Assembly: GCA_029256325.1 (NCBI GenBank)
Contig: JAQSYD010000020.1
Span: 1 to 37,061, forward strand
Length of the DNA stretch: 37,061 bases
Origin: Clostridia bacterium
GTDB lineage: Bacteria; Bacillota; Clostridia; Lutisporales; Lutisporaceae
Direction of reading: 5' to 3'
In this document: positions 23,171 through 32,614 of the stretch, piece after piece
Layout: each line of letters opens with the position of its first letter
Numbering within the stretch: the first letter of the stretch is position 1
Notes under the pieces: model-generated
The model's database searches: none
Told to the model about the DNA's origin: nothing
The model's input: only the letters and a program-made list of their open reading frames with translations
Made by a program: the position numbers and the translations under genes

Positions 23171-24511
23171 TTTTTTTTGAATATATTTTAAAAACTCCAT
23201 GCCGCCCGCTTCTTTTAGACCCTTTATCAGGCTTTGATTGATATCTGTGCTGATGAGCTTTTGAACGTTGCTGCGAAAGCTTCTGGTATAACCAGCAATT
23301 GAGGAAAAGCTCCACCAGCTAAATGCCAGTGTAAAAACAACCAATACAATCGTAAAACGCCAAGCTGAAAAGCTATGTGCTTTTGTCTTGCTATGAGTCG
23401 ATTTCCTAAACAATGGATTGATGATCAAATAAGAAATGACTGCAATGATGCTGATGATTATGGATTGTAGAGCCAGATATAAACCGAAATCCCTAAAAAG
23501 GAACACCCAAAGCTTAACCCAAAGGCTGTTAAAGGAATCTTGAGAAACAGTAAAAACCGTGATGAGCTTTTGAGAAGCTATTGGATTGATCAGCAGGGCA
23601 GATAGAAGCACATTAAAAACAGAGGCCAAGGAGACGCAATATAAGATTGTCCGGAGAAGCTTTGTCAAGCTAAAGCGCAGGTTTATCCATAACAGAAGCA
23701 TGAAACACCAAAATAAAACCTTTGTTGCTATTGAAAATGAAGTGTCAATCCCATTGATAAACGTCTTAAAGGCTGCAACGGGATTGTCGTCGCCAAATGC
23801 TTTTTCTATGAATAAATCCATATCAAAGTAATCCTTCAGCTTATCAAGCTCAAAGCTTTTTCCTATCATTTGCTCAACAATATTGTAGCTTGCTTGATCT
23901 AAGGTAGTACTTTTATTGCTGAAGGAAAGATAAACCTTGATGATTTCTAATATTGTTGTTCTATCGAAGCCGGTACTTTGTATGGGGGCAAGCTCCAGCA
24001 GCATCGTAACAAGCTGATTGCTAAGCCCATATTTTATAATGGCGCTGAAGTATTTATTGTTCAGGATGGATAATACAGTTTTGACCTTTTCAACATTTTC
24101 AAGGGCATGAGGCTGTTTCATGACTTCTGCAAGGATAGATTCTCTTATAATTGTCTTCAGTGGTACAAAGTCAAGAGTGGGCAGCGTTGTAGCCTCAGAT
24201 GCGACATACTTTTGCAAACCGGTGGCTCCAATATAAATCTGACTTTTTATCCAAGCTTGATCGGTCTTGTTCAGTATGTTGACAGCATATTTTTTAATGG
24301 CTTGAGACCTGTCTGACGCCGTTGTCTCAGCTAGGCTGCTATAAAGCAAAACTGTCAATTGTGAAAGCTTTTGTTCATCGTCTAATAATCTGGAAAAATG
24401 ACTGGGCGACATGATAGTGCTGTGCGTACAGTAAAGCAGCTCTGATGCAGAAATTATGCATATCATAGCCATACAAAGTATAATTGTAAAAACCGCTTTC
24501 AATTTTTTCAT
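23168..24511 (-). CDS. Large membrane protein of unknown function
   Basis: This 447-residue protein starts with a signal-like helix (about residues 5-25), followed by a ~230-residue helical extracytoplasmic region rich in Ser/Thr/Leu, then four further hydrophobic segments (around 255-280, 285-310, 345-370 and 385-410) and a short polar tail. No enzymatic motif, Cys cluster or repeat is evident. GGAG precedes the ATG on the minus strand. It runs against the direction of its neighbours and is a single-gene unit. I do not recognise the family. Confidence 0.75.
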   Translation of the reverse strand: MKKLKAVFTIILCMAMICIISASELLYCTHSTIMSPSHFSRLLDDEQKLSQLTVLLYSSLAETTASDRSQAIKKYAVNILNKTDQAWIKSQIYIGATGLQKYVASEATTLPTLDFVPLKTIIRESILAEVMKQPHALENVEKVKTVLSILNNKYFSAIIKYGLSNQLVTMLLELAPIQSTGFDRTTILEIIKVYLSFSNKSTTLDQASYNIVEQMIGKSFELDKLKDYFDMDLFIEKAFGDDNPVAAFKTFINGIDTSFSIATKVLFWCFMLLLWINLRFSLTKLLRTILYCVSLASVFNVLLSALLINPIASQKLITVFTVSQDSFNSLWVKLWVFLFRDFGLYLALQSIIISIIAVISYLIINPLFRKSTHSKTKAHSFSAWRFTIVLVVFTLAFSWWSFSSIAGYTRSFRSNVQKLISTDINQSLIKGLKEAGGMEFLKYIQKK

Positions 24512-24585
24512 AGCTTCAAGCTCCTATCTTTTACTGCTTAATTATAATAATACGTTGGGAGGTATTTTAATATTCAACATAAATG

Positions 24586-24612
24586 GTATTTGCGATATAA
24601 GTTTGCAAATAC
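24586..24612. promoter_or_regulatory. Inverted repeat upstream of the MATE gene
   Basis: GTATTTGC (24586-24593), 11-nt spacer and GCAAATAC (24605-24612), about 50 nt before the start codon. It could be an operator or a leader hairpin; the flanking AT-rich stretch shows no clear promoter. Confidence 0.35.
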
Positions 24613-24664
24613 TAAATCAATTGGTTTAAAATATAGATGGGATTGGTCTTGAGGAGGTGGTTTG

Positions 24665-26152
24665 ATGAGCAATAAAAAAGCAATTAAAGATCTGACCCAG
24701 GGTAATATGATGAAAAATATGTTGGTATTTTCACTGCCTATGCTGTTTGGCAACGTATTGCAGAATTTATATAATTGGGTAGACAGCATCATTGTAGGAA
24801 ATTTTTTGGGATACAAGGCCTTAGCGGCTGTTAATATTGCTTTTCCAATCATGTTTATACTAACATCGGTTATTATGGGACTTACAATGGCAACCTCTAT
24901 ATTGATTTCTCAATATGCCGGTGCAAATAATGAACAGATGATAAAGAAGACAATAAGCACAACAACAATATTCCTAGGGGGATCTGCTGTAGTCATTGCG
25001 ATAATCGGCACATTATTTAGCAAGAACTTTCTTGTATTAGTGAATACGCCGCCTGAAATCATGAAGGATGCTCAAAGCTACTTGATTATTATTATGGCTG
25101 GTGTTATATTTACTTTTGGATATAACATGACCAGTGCAGTTTTAAGAGGTTTGGGTGATTCTTTTACGCCAACGATATTTTTAATTATATCGACATTGCT
25201 GAATGTAGTATTAGATATTATTTTTGTAATCGGACCAGGACCCATGCCGTCTATGGGTGTGGGAGGCGTTGCTTTGGCAACGGTAATTGCACAAGGAACC
25301 TCTTACATATTGAGCATAATCTATTTAAGTAAAAAAGGTCATCTGATAAGCTTTAGACTGACAGAATTGAAATTTGACAGTAAAATAATGATGAAGATAC
25401 TAAGCTTAGGTGTTCCTTCGGCAGTGCAGCAGTTTATCGTATCCTCCGGGTTGCTTGCCTTAAGCGGCATTATAAACAGCTTTGGTGCAGATGTTATTGC
25501 AGGCTTTGGTGCCGGTTCCAAAATCGACAGCTTTGCCATGCTGCCGGCTATGACCTTGAGTATGACGGCATCTACCGTCACTGGACAGTGTATAGGGGCG
25601 GGGCACAAGGAGAAGGTCAAGGGTGTATTCAAAAACGGAGCCATACTCTCAATTATCATTTCCTCTGCAACGATTCTATTTGTTTATACGTTGGGGAGGC
25701 CATCACTCTATTTGTTTACACAGGAAGTAAGCGTTATAGAAATTGGTATTGGCTATTTAAAAATTGTATCACTGGCTTATATATTTCTGGGTTTAAATTT
25801 TTTGTTTGCAGGAATACTTAGAGGTGCAGGGGAGATATGGGTAAATACCATCATAACGGTCCTTATATTCTATGGAATAAGGGTACCCCTGGCGGCATAT
25901 CTTTCTAGTAAACCCGCCTTTGGCAGCTCTGGTATATGGATAGCCATTGCATTGAGTTTTACCATAGGTTGTTTGTTGAATGGGATGTATTATGCCACTG
26001 GCCGATGGAAACGCAAAGAGATCATTAACACAAGAATAGTGGAGCAAAGAGATGCATCCATTGATATGTCCAAAGCAAGCACTGAGACAATGGATGCAGC
26101 AGTAGCTGAAGCAGATGTAAACATAGATCAATTTGTTGATACGACAAAGTAA
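24665..26152 (+). CDS. MATE-family efflux transporter
   Basis: This 495-residue, twelve-helix multidrug/toxin exporter is driven by Na+ or H+. The start NMMKNMLVFSLPMLFGNVLQ and YNWVDSIIVGNFLG, the repeat of this pattern in the second half (ILSLGVPSAVQQFIVSSG), and the GAGSKIDSFAMLPAMTLSM segment are typical of the DinF/NorM-like MATE branch. About 45 C-terminal residues are polar, acidic and cytoplasmic. The ATG at 24665 is chosen (GAGGAGGTG at 24651-24659); a TTG lies one codon upstream. The uppP gene begins 13 nt after it, so the two are likely one transcript. Confidence 0.92.
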   Translation: MSNKKAIKDLTQGNMMKNMLVFSLPMLFGNVLQNLYNWVDSIIVGNFLGYKALAAVNIAFPIMFILTSVIMGLTMATSILISQYAGANNEQMIKKTISTTTIFLGGSAVVIAIIGTLFSKNFLVLVNTPPEIMKDAQSYLIIIMAGVIFTFGYNMTSAVLRGLGDSFTPTIFLIISTLLNVVLDIIFVIGPGPMPSMGVGGVALATVIAQGTSYILSIIYLSKKGHLISFRLTELKFDSKIMMKILSLGVPSAVQQFIVSSGLLALSGIINSFGADVIAGFGAGSKIDSFAMLPAMTLSMTASTVTGQCIGAGHKEKVKGVFKNGAILSIIISSATILFVYTLGRPSLYLFTQEVSVIEIGIGYLKIVSLAYIFLGLNFLFAGILRGAGEIWVNTIITVLIFYGIRVPLAAYLSSKPAFGSSGIWIAIALSFTIGCLLNGMYYATGRWKRKEIINTRIVEQRDASIDMSKASTETMDAAVAEADVNIDQFVDTTK

Positions 26153-26165
26153 AGGGGAGAATTAA

Positions 26166-26954
26166 ATGAATTTAATACAAGCTATTGTATTGGGGATTAT
26201 TCAAGGAGTTACAGAGTTTTTACCCATCAGCAGCTCGGGACACCTTGTGCTGATGCAAAAGATATTTGGAATAACAGAGCCAACACTCGTCTTTGATACC
26301 AGTGTGCATTTGGGTACCTTGATTGCTGTATTTGCTGTTTTCAAGGATGATATTATAAGCTTGCTAAAGAAGCCTTTTCAAAAGCTTACCTGGCTTTTGC
26401 TTGCAGGCACAATACCAACAGGTATTATCGGTATTGTATTCAAGGATACCTTTGAACAGATGTTTCATACAGGCAGTACCTTAGGCTTTGAGTTTATTAT
26501 AACGGGAGTTATTATACTGTGGTCCAGCATATTAAAGAACGGACGCAAAGGCGTAAGGGAAACCTCCTATTTTGATGCAGTTTTTATCGGAATCATGCAG
26601 GGCTTAGCAATCATGCCAGCTATATCCAGATCCGGATTAACGATTTCTGGAGCCTTATTTAGAAATCTGGACAGAAATTTCGCAGCACGCTTTTCATTTT
26701 TGCTGTCTATTCCTGCCATACTAGGTGCGGCAGTATTTCAAGCTAAGGATATTATAGAAGTTGGAGGCGGTACCGGCATCGGTATGGGCGCCTTGATCGC
26801 CGGCTCATTGGCAGCTGCCTTGGCGGGCTATATATCCATCAAATTTATGCTTAAGATATTAAGTGAAGGCAAGATGAAATACTTTTCATATTATGTTTTT
26901 GCAATAGGTGGATTGGTGATATTAGACCAATATGTGACACATATATTCTTTTAA
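26166..26954 (+). CDS. uppP: Undecaprenyl-diphosphatase (UppP/BacA)
   Basis: This 262-residue membrane enzyme dephosphorylates undecaprenyl diphosphate so the lipid carrier can be reused in cell-wall synthesis; extra copies give bacitracin resistance. It has the first catalytic block GVTEFLPISSSGHL near the N-terminus and the second, PAISRSGLTISGAL (P151 onwards), where Ala replaces the more common Gly. About eight hydrophobic segments and the length match the BacA family. GGGGAGA precedes the ATG. It follows the MATE gene by 13 nt and ends at a terminator. Confidence 0.95.
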   Translation: MNLIQAIVLGIIQGVTEFLPISSSGHLVLMQKIFGITEPTLVFDTSVHLGTLIAVFAVFKDDIISLLKKPFQKLTWLLLAGTIPTGIIGIVFKDTFEQMFHTGSTLGFEFIITGVIILWSSILKNGRKGVRETSYFDAVFIGIMQGLAIMPAISRSGLTISGALFRNLDRNFAARFSFLLSIPAILGAAVFQAKDIIEVGGGTGIGMGALIAGSLAAALAGYISIKFMLKILSEGKMKYFSYYVFAIGGLVILDQYVTHIFF

Positions 26955-26973
26955 TCCGTAATTTAATAAAAAT

Positions 26974-27016
26974 AGCTGGATATATTAAACCTAAGATATA
27001 TTCAGCTGTTTTTTTA
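26974..27016 (+). terminator. Intrinsic terminator after uppP
   Basis: AGCTGGATATAT (26974-26985) pairs with ATATATTCAGCT (26996-27007, one G-T pair), then GTTTTTTT. Confidence 0.85.
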
Positions 27017-27117
27017 AGAAAAATTATAAAATAATCTATAAAACTATATCCTTAATTTAATAAAAAATATATAATTAAAATAGTATGAAAAAATTTGCAA
27101 TAGGGAGGTGTTTTGCA

Positions 27118-27936
27118 TTGAATGAGTTGGAGGAACTGTTGCCTTATCTCAAATCATGGAATACATATGTAGATATTTTTATCATAGCAATTATAATATA
27201 CAAGGTTATGGATCTTATTAAGGAAACAAGAGCAGAACAGCTCATCAAGGGTATTGCAATGCTCATTATTGCAACAAGAGTCAGCGAGATGCTTGGACTG
27301 CATACGGTATATTGGCTGCTTAAGAATGCAATGACCGTTGGATTTATTGCTATTTTAATTATATTCCAGCCTGAATTAAGAAGAGCTTTGGAGCATTTGG
27401 GACGAGGAAGGTTTTTTACAAAGGGAGACGTATTAGAGCAAGAGCTTGATATTTTGCTAGAAGAAATAAATAAGGCGGTACTGCAGCTATCAAAAACAAA
27501 AACAGGGGCAATCATTATATTGGAGCAGGAAACCGGTTTAAATGAACACCTGGAAACAGGCACTCATATTGATTCCAGTGTAACGGGAGAGCTGCTTATC
27601 AATCTGTTTGTACCCAATACGCCCTTGCATGACGGTGCTTTGATCATACGTAAAAACAGAATTGCGGCAGCAGGCTGCTTCCTGCCTTTGACACAAAATC
27701 AGAATCTGAGCAAGGAATTGGGAACCAGACACAGAGCAGCACTTGGCATTACTGAGATTTCAGATGCATTAGCTATTGTGGTATCAGAAGAAACTGGGGT
27801 AGTTTCATTTGCTATGGAAGGTAAACTGGCAAGATACCTGGATGCAAAGTCCTTGAAAGAAATCGTGAAAAAGAATTATAAAATAAAGGAATTGAAACAA
27901 CCCATTTGGACGAAGTGGGGTGTAAAAGATGAGTAA
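27118..27936 (+). CDS. cdaA: Diadenylate cyclase CdaA (c-di-AMP synthase)
   Basis: This 272-residue enzyme makes cyclic di-AMP from two ATP at the inner membrane face. Three membrane helices lie in the first ~85 residues, then a linker with the family sequence FQPELRRALEHLGRG, then the DAC domain with both catalytic motifs: DGA (172-174, in NTPLHDGALII) and RHR (204-206, in GTRHRAALGITE). The TTG start at 27118 is chosen because AGGGAGGTG (27102-27110) is 7 nt upstream; the ATG at 27085 precedes that site and has none of its own. It overlaps the YbbR gene by 8 nt. The usual third partner, glmM, is not next in line. Confidence 0.95.
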   Translation: MNELEELLPYLKSWNTYVDIFIIAIIIYKVMDLIKETRAEQLIKGIAMLIIATRVSEMLGLHTVYWLLKNAMTVGFIAILIIFQPELRRALEHLGRGRFFTKGDVLEQELDILLEEINKAVLQLSKTKTGAIIILEQETGLNEHLETGTHIDSSVTGELLINLFVPNTPLHDGALIIRKNRIAAAGCFLPLTQNQNLSKELGTRHRAALGITEISDALAIVVSEETGVVSFAMEGKLARYLDAKSLKEIVKKNYKIKELKQPIWTKWGVKDE

Positions 27937-29143
27937 AGAAAGAATTTTAAGAGATACAACCATAAAAATACTTTCTGTTATATTCGCAACATTGTTGTGG
28001 TTTTATGTCATAACGGAGCAAAATCCCGTAGTGCCAAAGGATATTACCATTCCTGTACGAATAGTGAATTTAGAAGCTTTGAATCGAAACAACCTGATTA
28101 TGCTTGGAAATACGAACTCTTACTATATCACCTTAAAGCTAAAGGGTAAAAAAGAGGTTTTAGATACGGTCAACCAAAACACAATTGATGCATATGCCGA
28201 TATCAGCAACTATCTGGTAAAGGGAGAAAGTGCGATTCCTGTTATTGTAAATGGCATACCTGAAGGCATTTCAGTAATCTCAAGATCGCAGCACAATATC
28301 AAGGTAAGCTTGGATAAAAAGATTGTTGTTCAAAAACCGGTAACAGTGAATATTAGCGGCAATCCTAAGGGTGGCTTGGCAAACTTAGATGCTGTACTTA
28401 CACCTTCTGAGGTTGTTTTAACGGGAGCTGAGTCTATTATAAACACGGTAGAAACTATAAAGGTTGATGTAGATATAGCCGGGGTAGATCTCAGCGTGAA
28501 TAAAAAACTGCCTGTCAGACTGCTGGATGAAGAAGGTAAGGATGTAGCCGGAATACAATTGGATACGCAGTGGATCAATGTCAATGTTCCAATAGCCAAT
28601 ACGAAAAGGGTGCCGATACAGCTTATTTTAGAAGGAGAACCTGCCGAGGGCTTTGTCATTGCCAGCAAGAAGATTCAGCCGACGGAAATATTGGTTACAG
28701 GCAATCAAGATGCACTGGATAGTTTGTTTTCAGTAAACACCAAAAAGCAAATCATAAACAATATGGCAGCGGATATTACACTTGCCGTCATGCTGGATTT
28801 GCCTGAAGGAATTCAGCTGGTAAACACAAATGAGCAGATAAATGCAGTCATTGATATTCAAAAGGTGATTACAAGTACAGTTGACATTAGTACGATGGAG
28901 TTTAGAAATCTAGGGGAGAAATATTTTGTGAATGATGCCCCTGCGCGAAATATAAGACTTAATGTAAGAGGACCTGAGGAATTGCTGGAAGACATAGAAA
29001 ATAATATTACTTTGTATGTTGATTTAGCCAATGCCAAGGAGGGCAGTGCTTCTTACGAAATTCAGGTAATCAAGTCTCCCTTGGTGGAGATTTTAGAGCT
29101 TGAACCCAAGAGTATCGGATTGGATATAAGAATAAGGGAATAA
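27929..29143 (+). CDS. cdaR: YbbR-like protein (CdaR), regulator of CdaA
   Basis: This 404-residue protein has one N-terminal membrane helix (about residues 11-27, ILSVIFATLLWFYVI) and an outer part made of four YbbR-type beta repeats (roughly 45-120, 130-215, 225-310 and 320-400). Repeat marks include PVTVNISGNPKGG, VPIQLILEGEPAEGFV and IRLNVRGPEELL. In other Firmicutes this protein binds and modulates CdaA. It overlaps the end of cdaA by 8 nt, so the pair is translationally coupled. Confidence 0.92.
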   Translation: MSKERILRDTTIKILSVIFATLLWFYVITEQNPVVPKDITIPVRIVNLEALNRNNLIMLGNTNSYYITLKLKGKKEVLDTVNQNTIDAYADISNYLVKGESAIPVIVNGIPEGISVISRSQHNIKVSLDKKIVVQKPVTVNISGNPKGGLANLDAVLTPSEVVLTGAESIINTVETIKVDVDIAGVDLSVNKKLPVRLLDEEGKDVAGIQLDTQWINVNVPIANTKRVPIQLILEGEPAEGFVIASKKIQPTEILVTGNQDALDSLFSVNTKKQIINNMAADITLAVMLDLPEGIQLVNTNEQINAVIDIQKVITSTVDISTMEFRNLGEKYFVNDAPARNIRLNVRGPEELLEDIENNITLYVDLANAKEGSASYEIQVIKSPLVEILELEPKSIGLDIRIRE

Positions 29144-29163
29144 TACAGGCTATAGCCTGTATT
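29142..29163 (+). terminator. Hairpin after cdaR, weak terminator
   Basis: AATACAGGC (29142-29150), loop TATA, GCCTGTATT (29155-29163); perfect 9-bp stem that includes the end of the stop codon. Only ATTGTCT follows, so partial read-through into the next gene is plausible. Confidence 0.5.
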
Positions 29164-29215
29164 ATTGTCTAATTAGGGTAATTCATAATATGGAAACCCT
29201 CAATGGAGGAAGTGT

Positions 29216-30835
29216 ATGCAATTAGAAATTAAGAATCTCAAACTGCCTATTGGAAGCAGGGGATTAGAAGAAGAGCTGGAGCTGCTTAAAAATGCTGCAG
29301 CGAAGAAGTTAAAGCTTAACAATAAAGATATCGACGCTATTAAAATTAATAAGAAGTCCTTGGACGCCAGAAAAAAAGATGACATCATGTTCGTTTACTC
29401 CGTTGCAATCAGCTTGCAACAGAATATCAGCGGGAGATTTATAAACGATAAGGATGTTTTTCATTATAATCCCGAGAAATATCAAGAGGCTGTAGCAGGT
29501 GTTGAAGCTATAGAAAATAGGCCAATCATCATTGGCAGCGGTCCTGCGGGTTTGTTTTGCGGTATTTTATTGGCAGAAAGAGGCTATAAGCCTCTTATTC
29601 TTGAAAGAGGTAAAGATGTAGATTCCAGAACCAAGGATATTGAGCTATTTTGGAAGAGCGGTGCATTTAATGAAGAGTCCAACGTACAGTTTGGCGAAGG
29701 GGGAGCGGGCACCTTTTCAGATGGGAAACTGACGACTCGGATTAAGGACAATCGCTGCGATTGGGTGCTGCAGAAGTTTGTGGAGGCGGGTGCACCGGAG
29801 GAAATACTGTATATCAATAAGCCCCACATAGGCACGGACATATTAAAAACAGTAGTTAAAAACCTCAGAAATAGAATTATAGAGCTAGGCGGAGAAGTAA
29901 GATTCAGTGCCAAGGTCACAAATATAATCATTGAAGAGAATCGATGCAAGGGCGTCGTGGTCAATGACACTGAAAGCATATATTCAAATGTTGTTCTGGC
30001 GGCATTAGGCCATAGTGCTCGAGATACCTATAAAATGCTTTTTGACAAGGGTATCGCTATCGCACAGAAGCCTTTTTCTATAGGAGTGCGGATAGAACAT
30101 CCTCAATCTATGATAAATGAGGCGCAGCAGGGTGAGTTTGCAGGTCATGATGCTTTAGGAGCTGCGGATTATACCTTAACCTTCCGCAGTACTACAACGG
30201 GTAGATCAGCATACAGCTTCTGCATGTGTCCTGGCGGTGCCGTGGTAGCTGCAGCCTCTGAAGCTGGAATGGTAGTTACAAATGGTATGAGTGAATATGC
30301 CAGAGATAAGCAAAATGCAAATAGTGCCTTAGTGGTTTCGGTATCACCGGAGGATTTCGACAGTTCACATCCTTTGGCAGGGATAGAATATCAACGGAAA
30401 TGGGAGCGAAAGGCTTTTGAGGCTGGCGGCGGAGATTATCATGCACCGGTACAGCTTGTAGGAGACTTTTTATCCGGCGCTGCATCCTGTAAGCTTGGGG
30501 AAATTAAGCCTAGCTATATGCCTGGTGTAAGGTTGACAGACATGCATTTATGTCTGCCTGATTATATAACGACTACCTTAAAGGAAGCCTTAAAGGATTT
30601 TAACAGAAAAGTAAAGGGCTTCGCCAGAGAAGATGCACTGCTGACCGGTGTAGAGACAAGAACCTCTGCGCCCATAAGAATAGTACGCAAAGAAAACATG
30701 GAGTCAGAGAATATTGAACAGCTATATCCCATCGGAGAAGGCGCAGGCTATGCCGGAGGCATTATAAGTGCTGCTGTTGACGGAATAAAAGCTGCAGAAA
30801 AAATCATCGGACGGTATAAATCGGTGCAATCGTAG
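29216..30835 (+). CDS. FAD-dependent oxidoreductase (COG2509-type)
   Basis: This 539-residue flavoprotein has a ~95-residue N-terminal alpha/beta domain, then a Rossmann FAD site GSGPAGLFCG (residues 107-116) ending in ILERG, the conserved block NVQFGEGGAGTFSDGKLTTR, and a C-terminal second flavin-contact region (YPIGEGAGYAGGIISAAVDG). This order is typical of the family found in most Firmicutes as an uncharacterised FAD-dependent dehydrogenase. It likely uses NAD(P)H; the substrate is unknown. GGAGGA (29205-29210) precedes the ATG. It takes the place next to cdaR where glmM often stands, and lies just before the sigma-54 regulator gene. Confidence 0.9.
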   Translation: MQLEIKNLKLPIGSRGLEEELELLKNAAAKKLKLNNKDIDAIKINKKSLDARKKDDIMFVYSVAISLQQNISGRFINDKDVFHYNPEKYQEAVAGVEAIENRPIIIGSGPAGLFCGILLAERGYKPLILERGKDVDSRTKDIELFWKSGAFNEESNVQFGEGGAGTFSDGKLTTRIKDNRCDWVLQKFVEAGAPEEILYINKPHIGTDILKTVVKNLRNRIIELGGEVRFSAKVTNIIIEENRCKGVVVNDTESIYSNVVLAALGHSARDTYKMLFDKGIAIAQKPFSIGVRIEHPQSMINEAQQGEFAGHDALGAADYTLTFRSTTTGRSAYSFCMCPGGAVVAAASEAGMVVTNGMSEYARDKQNANSALVVSVSPEDFDSSHPLAGIEYQRKWERKAFEAGGGDYHAPVQLVGDFLSGAASCKLGEIKPSYMPGVRLTDMHLCLPDYITTTLKEALKDFNRKVKGFAREDALLTGVETRTSAPIRIVRKENMESENIEQLYPIGEGAGYAGGIISAAVDGIKAAEKIIGRYKSVQS

Positions 30836-30896
30836 AGGCAGGTTTCCATGCCTGCCCGCTTAGAGATATTAGTTAGAAATATATGTGAGGTAAGCT

Positions 30897-32612
30897 ATGG
30901 ATAGAGGAATACAACTGATACTTAACTCCACTCATGATGCAATGATTGCAGTTAATTTAGAGGGCGTAATAACCATATTTAATACTGCAGCGGAAAGACT
31001 TACAGGTATAAAGGTTGAGAATGCAATTGGTAAATATGTAGGAGATGTGGTTTTAGATACCAGACTCCCATATATACTTGAAACAGGACAATCCGAGTTG
31101 AACCGGCAGCAGAATCTGGGCAATATCAAAATAATAACCAATCGTATGCCTGTTCGGGATGACGATGGAAATATGATTGGCGCCATAGCAGTATTCAGAG
31201 ATATTACAGAAGTAAAAGAGCTGGCGGAGGAAATCACAAACCTGAAGGAAATAAAAAGCATGCTGGAGGCCGTGTTCAATGCCACACAGGATGCCATATC
31301 TGTTGTAGACCAAGATGGAAATGGTGTCATGATCAATCCTGCATATACGAGGATTACAGGACTTTCGGAAAAAGATGTCATAGGGAAGCCTGCTACTGTA
31401 GATATCGCAGAGGGTGAAAGCATACATTTCAAGGTCATCAATACCAAGGAACCTATAAAAGGAGCTTTGATGAAGGTGGGTCCTGTTCATAAAGAGGTAC
31501 TCTGCAATGCGGCCCCTATTATTGTAGATGGAGAGCTGCGAGGCAGTGTAGGGGTACTGCATGATCTGACGGAAATATCAAAGCTTTCCCATGAATTAAA
31601 GCAAGCCAAGGAAATAATTCGTAAGCTGGAAGCCAAATATACCTTTGAAGATATTGTTGGCAAGGATCCGCTTATGCTGGCGGCTATTGATAAGGCTAGA
31701 AATGCTGCGGCTACCCCTGTTACAGTATTATTAAGAGGAGAGAGTGGTACAGGCAAGGAGATTTTCGCACACTCGATTCATAACTCTAGTGAGCGAAAGT
31801 ATAGACAGTTTGTAAGAGTTAATTGCAGTGCCATTACAGAATCCTTGCTGGAGTCAGAGCTGTTCGGATATGAAGAGGGTGCTTTTACCGGAGCCAAAAA
31901 AGGCGGTAAAAAGGGTCTTTTTGAAGAGGCTAACGGAGGCACCATATTTCTTGATGAAATAGGGGAAATACCTACCAGTACGCAAGCAAAGCTGCTGAGA
32001 GTTCTGCAGGAAAGAGAAATAGTCAGAGTAGGCGGCACTAAGCCCATCAGCATAGATGTAAGAATAATAACCGCAACAAATAGAGATTTGGAAGCGGAGA
32101 TAGAAACCGGCAATTTCAGAAAAGACCTTTACTATAGGTTAAATGTGTATCCCATCAATCTGCCTTCTTTAAGGATGAGAAAGGGAGACATTTATGACCT
32201 TGCAATTTTCTTTATCAAGAAATTCAACCAGCAATACGGCAGGAACATAAGAGATATTTCACAGCAGGCAGTTCACGTGCTAAAAGGTTATAATTGGCCA
32301 GGTAACGTGAGAGAACTGGAAAATGTCATAGGACGTGCGATTATAACGATGAAAACCAATGAGGCTATTATTATGGAAGGGCATATCCCACGGATGGGAA
32401 GCCGCATAGAACAGTCTGTAAGTTCTGTTGAGGAGCTGGATGAATATACAGAAGTTGGCACTAATTTGGAAGAGGTACTAGAAAAGGCTGAAAAGAAGTA
32501 CATACAGCAGATTTTGAAGCAGTGTGAAAATAATAAAACAAAAGCTGCCAAAATTTTAAATGTCTCCTTGAGAAGTCTTTATTATAAGCTGGAGAAATAT
32601 AACATAAATTAG
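30897..32612 (+). CDS. PAS-domain sigma-54-dependent transcriptional activator (BkdR/RocR-like)
   Basis: This 571-residue protein activates sigma-54 RNA polymerase by ATP hydrolysis. It has two PAS-like sensor regions (about residues 5-115 and 120-230), a short coiled coil, and a complete AAA+ domain with Walker A GESGTGKE (281-288), the sigma-54-contacting GAFTGA loop (328-333), Walker B TIFLDEIGEIP and an arginine finger region (FRKDLYYRLNVYPINLP). A Fis-type helix-turn-helix closes the protein (NKTKAAKILNVSLRSLYYKLEKY). There is no receiver domain, so a small ligand probably signals through PAS. A -24/-12 promoter lies 213 nt past its stop, before buk-ptb-buk, so that operon is its likely target. 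Confidence 0.95.
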   Translation: MDRGIQLILNSTHDAMIAVNLEGVITIFNTAAERLTGIKVENAIGKYVGDVVLDTRLPYILETGQSELNRQQNLGNIKIITNRMPVRDDDGNMIGAIAVFRDITEVKELAEEITNLKEIKSMLEAVFNATQDAISVVDQDGNGVMINPAYTRITGLSEKDVIGKPATVDIAEGESIHFKVINTKEPIKGALMKVGPVHKEVLCNAAPIIVDGELRGSVGVLHDLTEISKLSHELKQAKEIIRKLEAKYTFEDIVGKDPLMLAAIDKARNAAATPVTVLLRGESGTGKEIFAHSIHNSSERKYRQFVRVNCSAITESLLESELFGYEEGAFTGAKKGGKKGLFEEANGGTIFLDEIGEIPTSTQAKLLRVLQEREIVRVGGTKPISIDVRIITATNRDLEAEIETGNFRKDLYYRLNVYPINLPSLRMRKGDIYDLAIFFIKKFNQQYGRNIRDISQQAVHVLKGYNWPGNVRELENVIGRAIITMKTNEAIIMEGHIPRMGSRIEQSVSSVEELDEYTEVGTNLEEVLEKAEKKYIQQILKQCENNKTKAAKILNVSLRSLYYKLEKYNIN

Positions 32613-32614
32613 CA

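Noticed and set aside
23168-24511. Sensor kinase or chemoreceptor assignment for the large membrane protein
   Set aside because: No HAMP, kinase, signalling or other cytoplasmic output domain is present.
27085-27117. Upstream ATG for cdaA
   Set aside because: It precedes the strong ribosome site (27102-27110), which clearly serves the TTG at 27118, and it has no ribosome site of its own.
30837-30856. GGCAGG/CCTGCC hairpin after the FAD oxidoreductase gene as a terminator
   Set aside because: Only a 6-bp stem with an 8-nt loop and no T-tract; too weak to list as a terminator.
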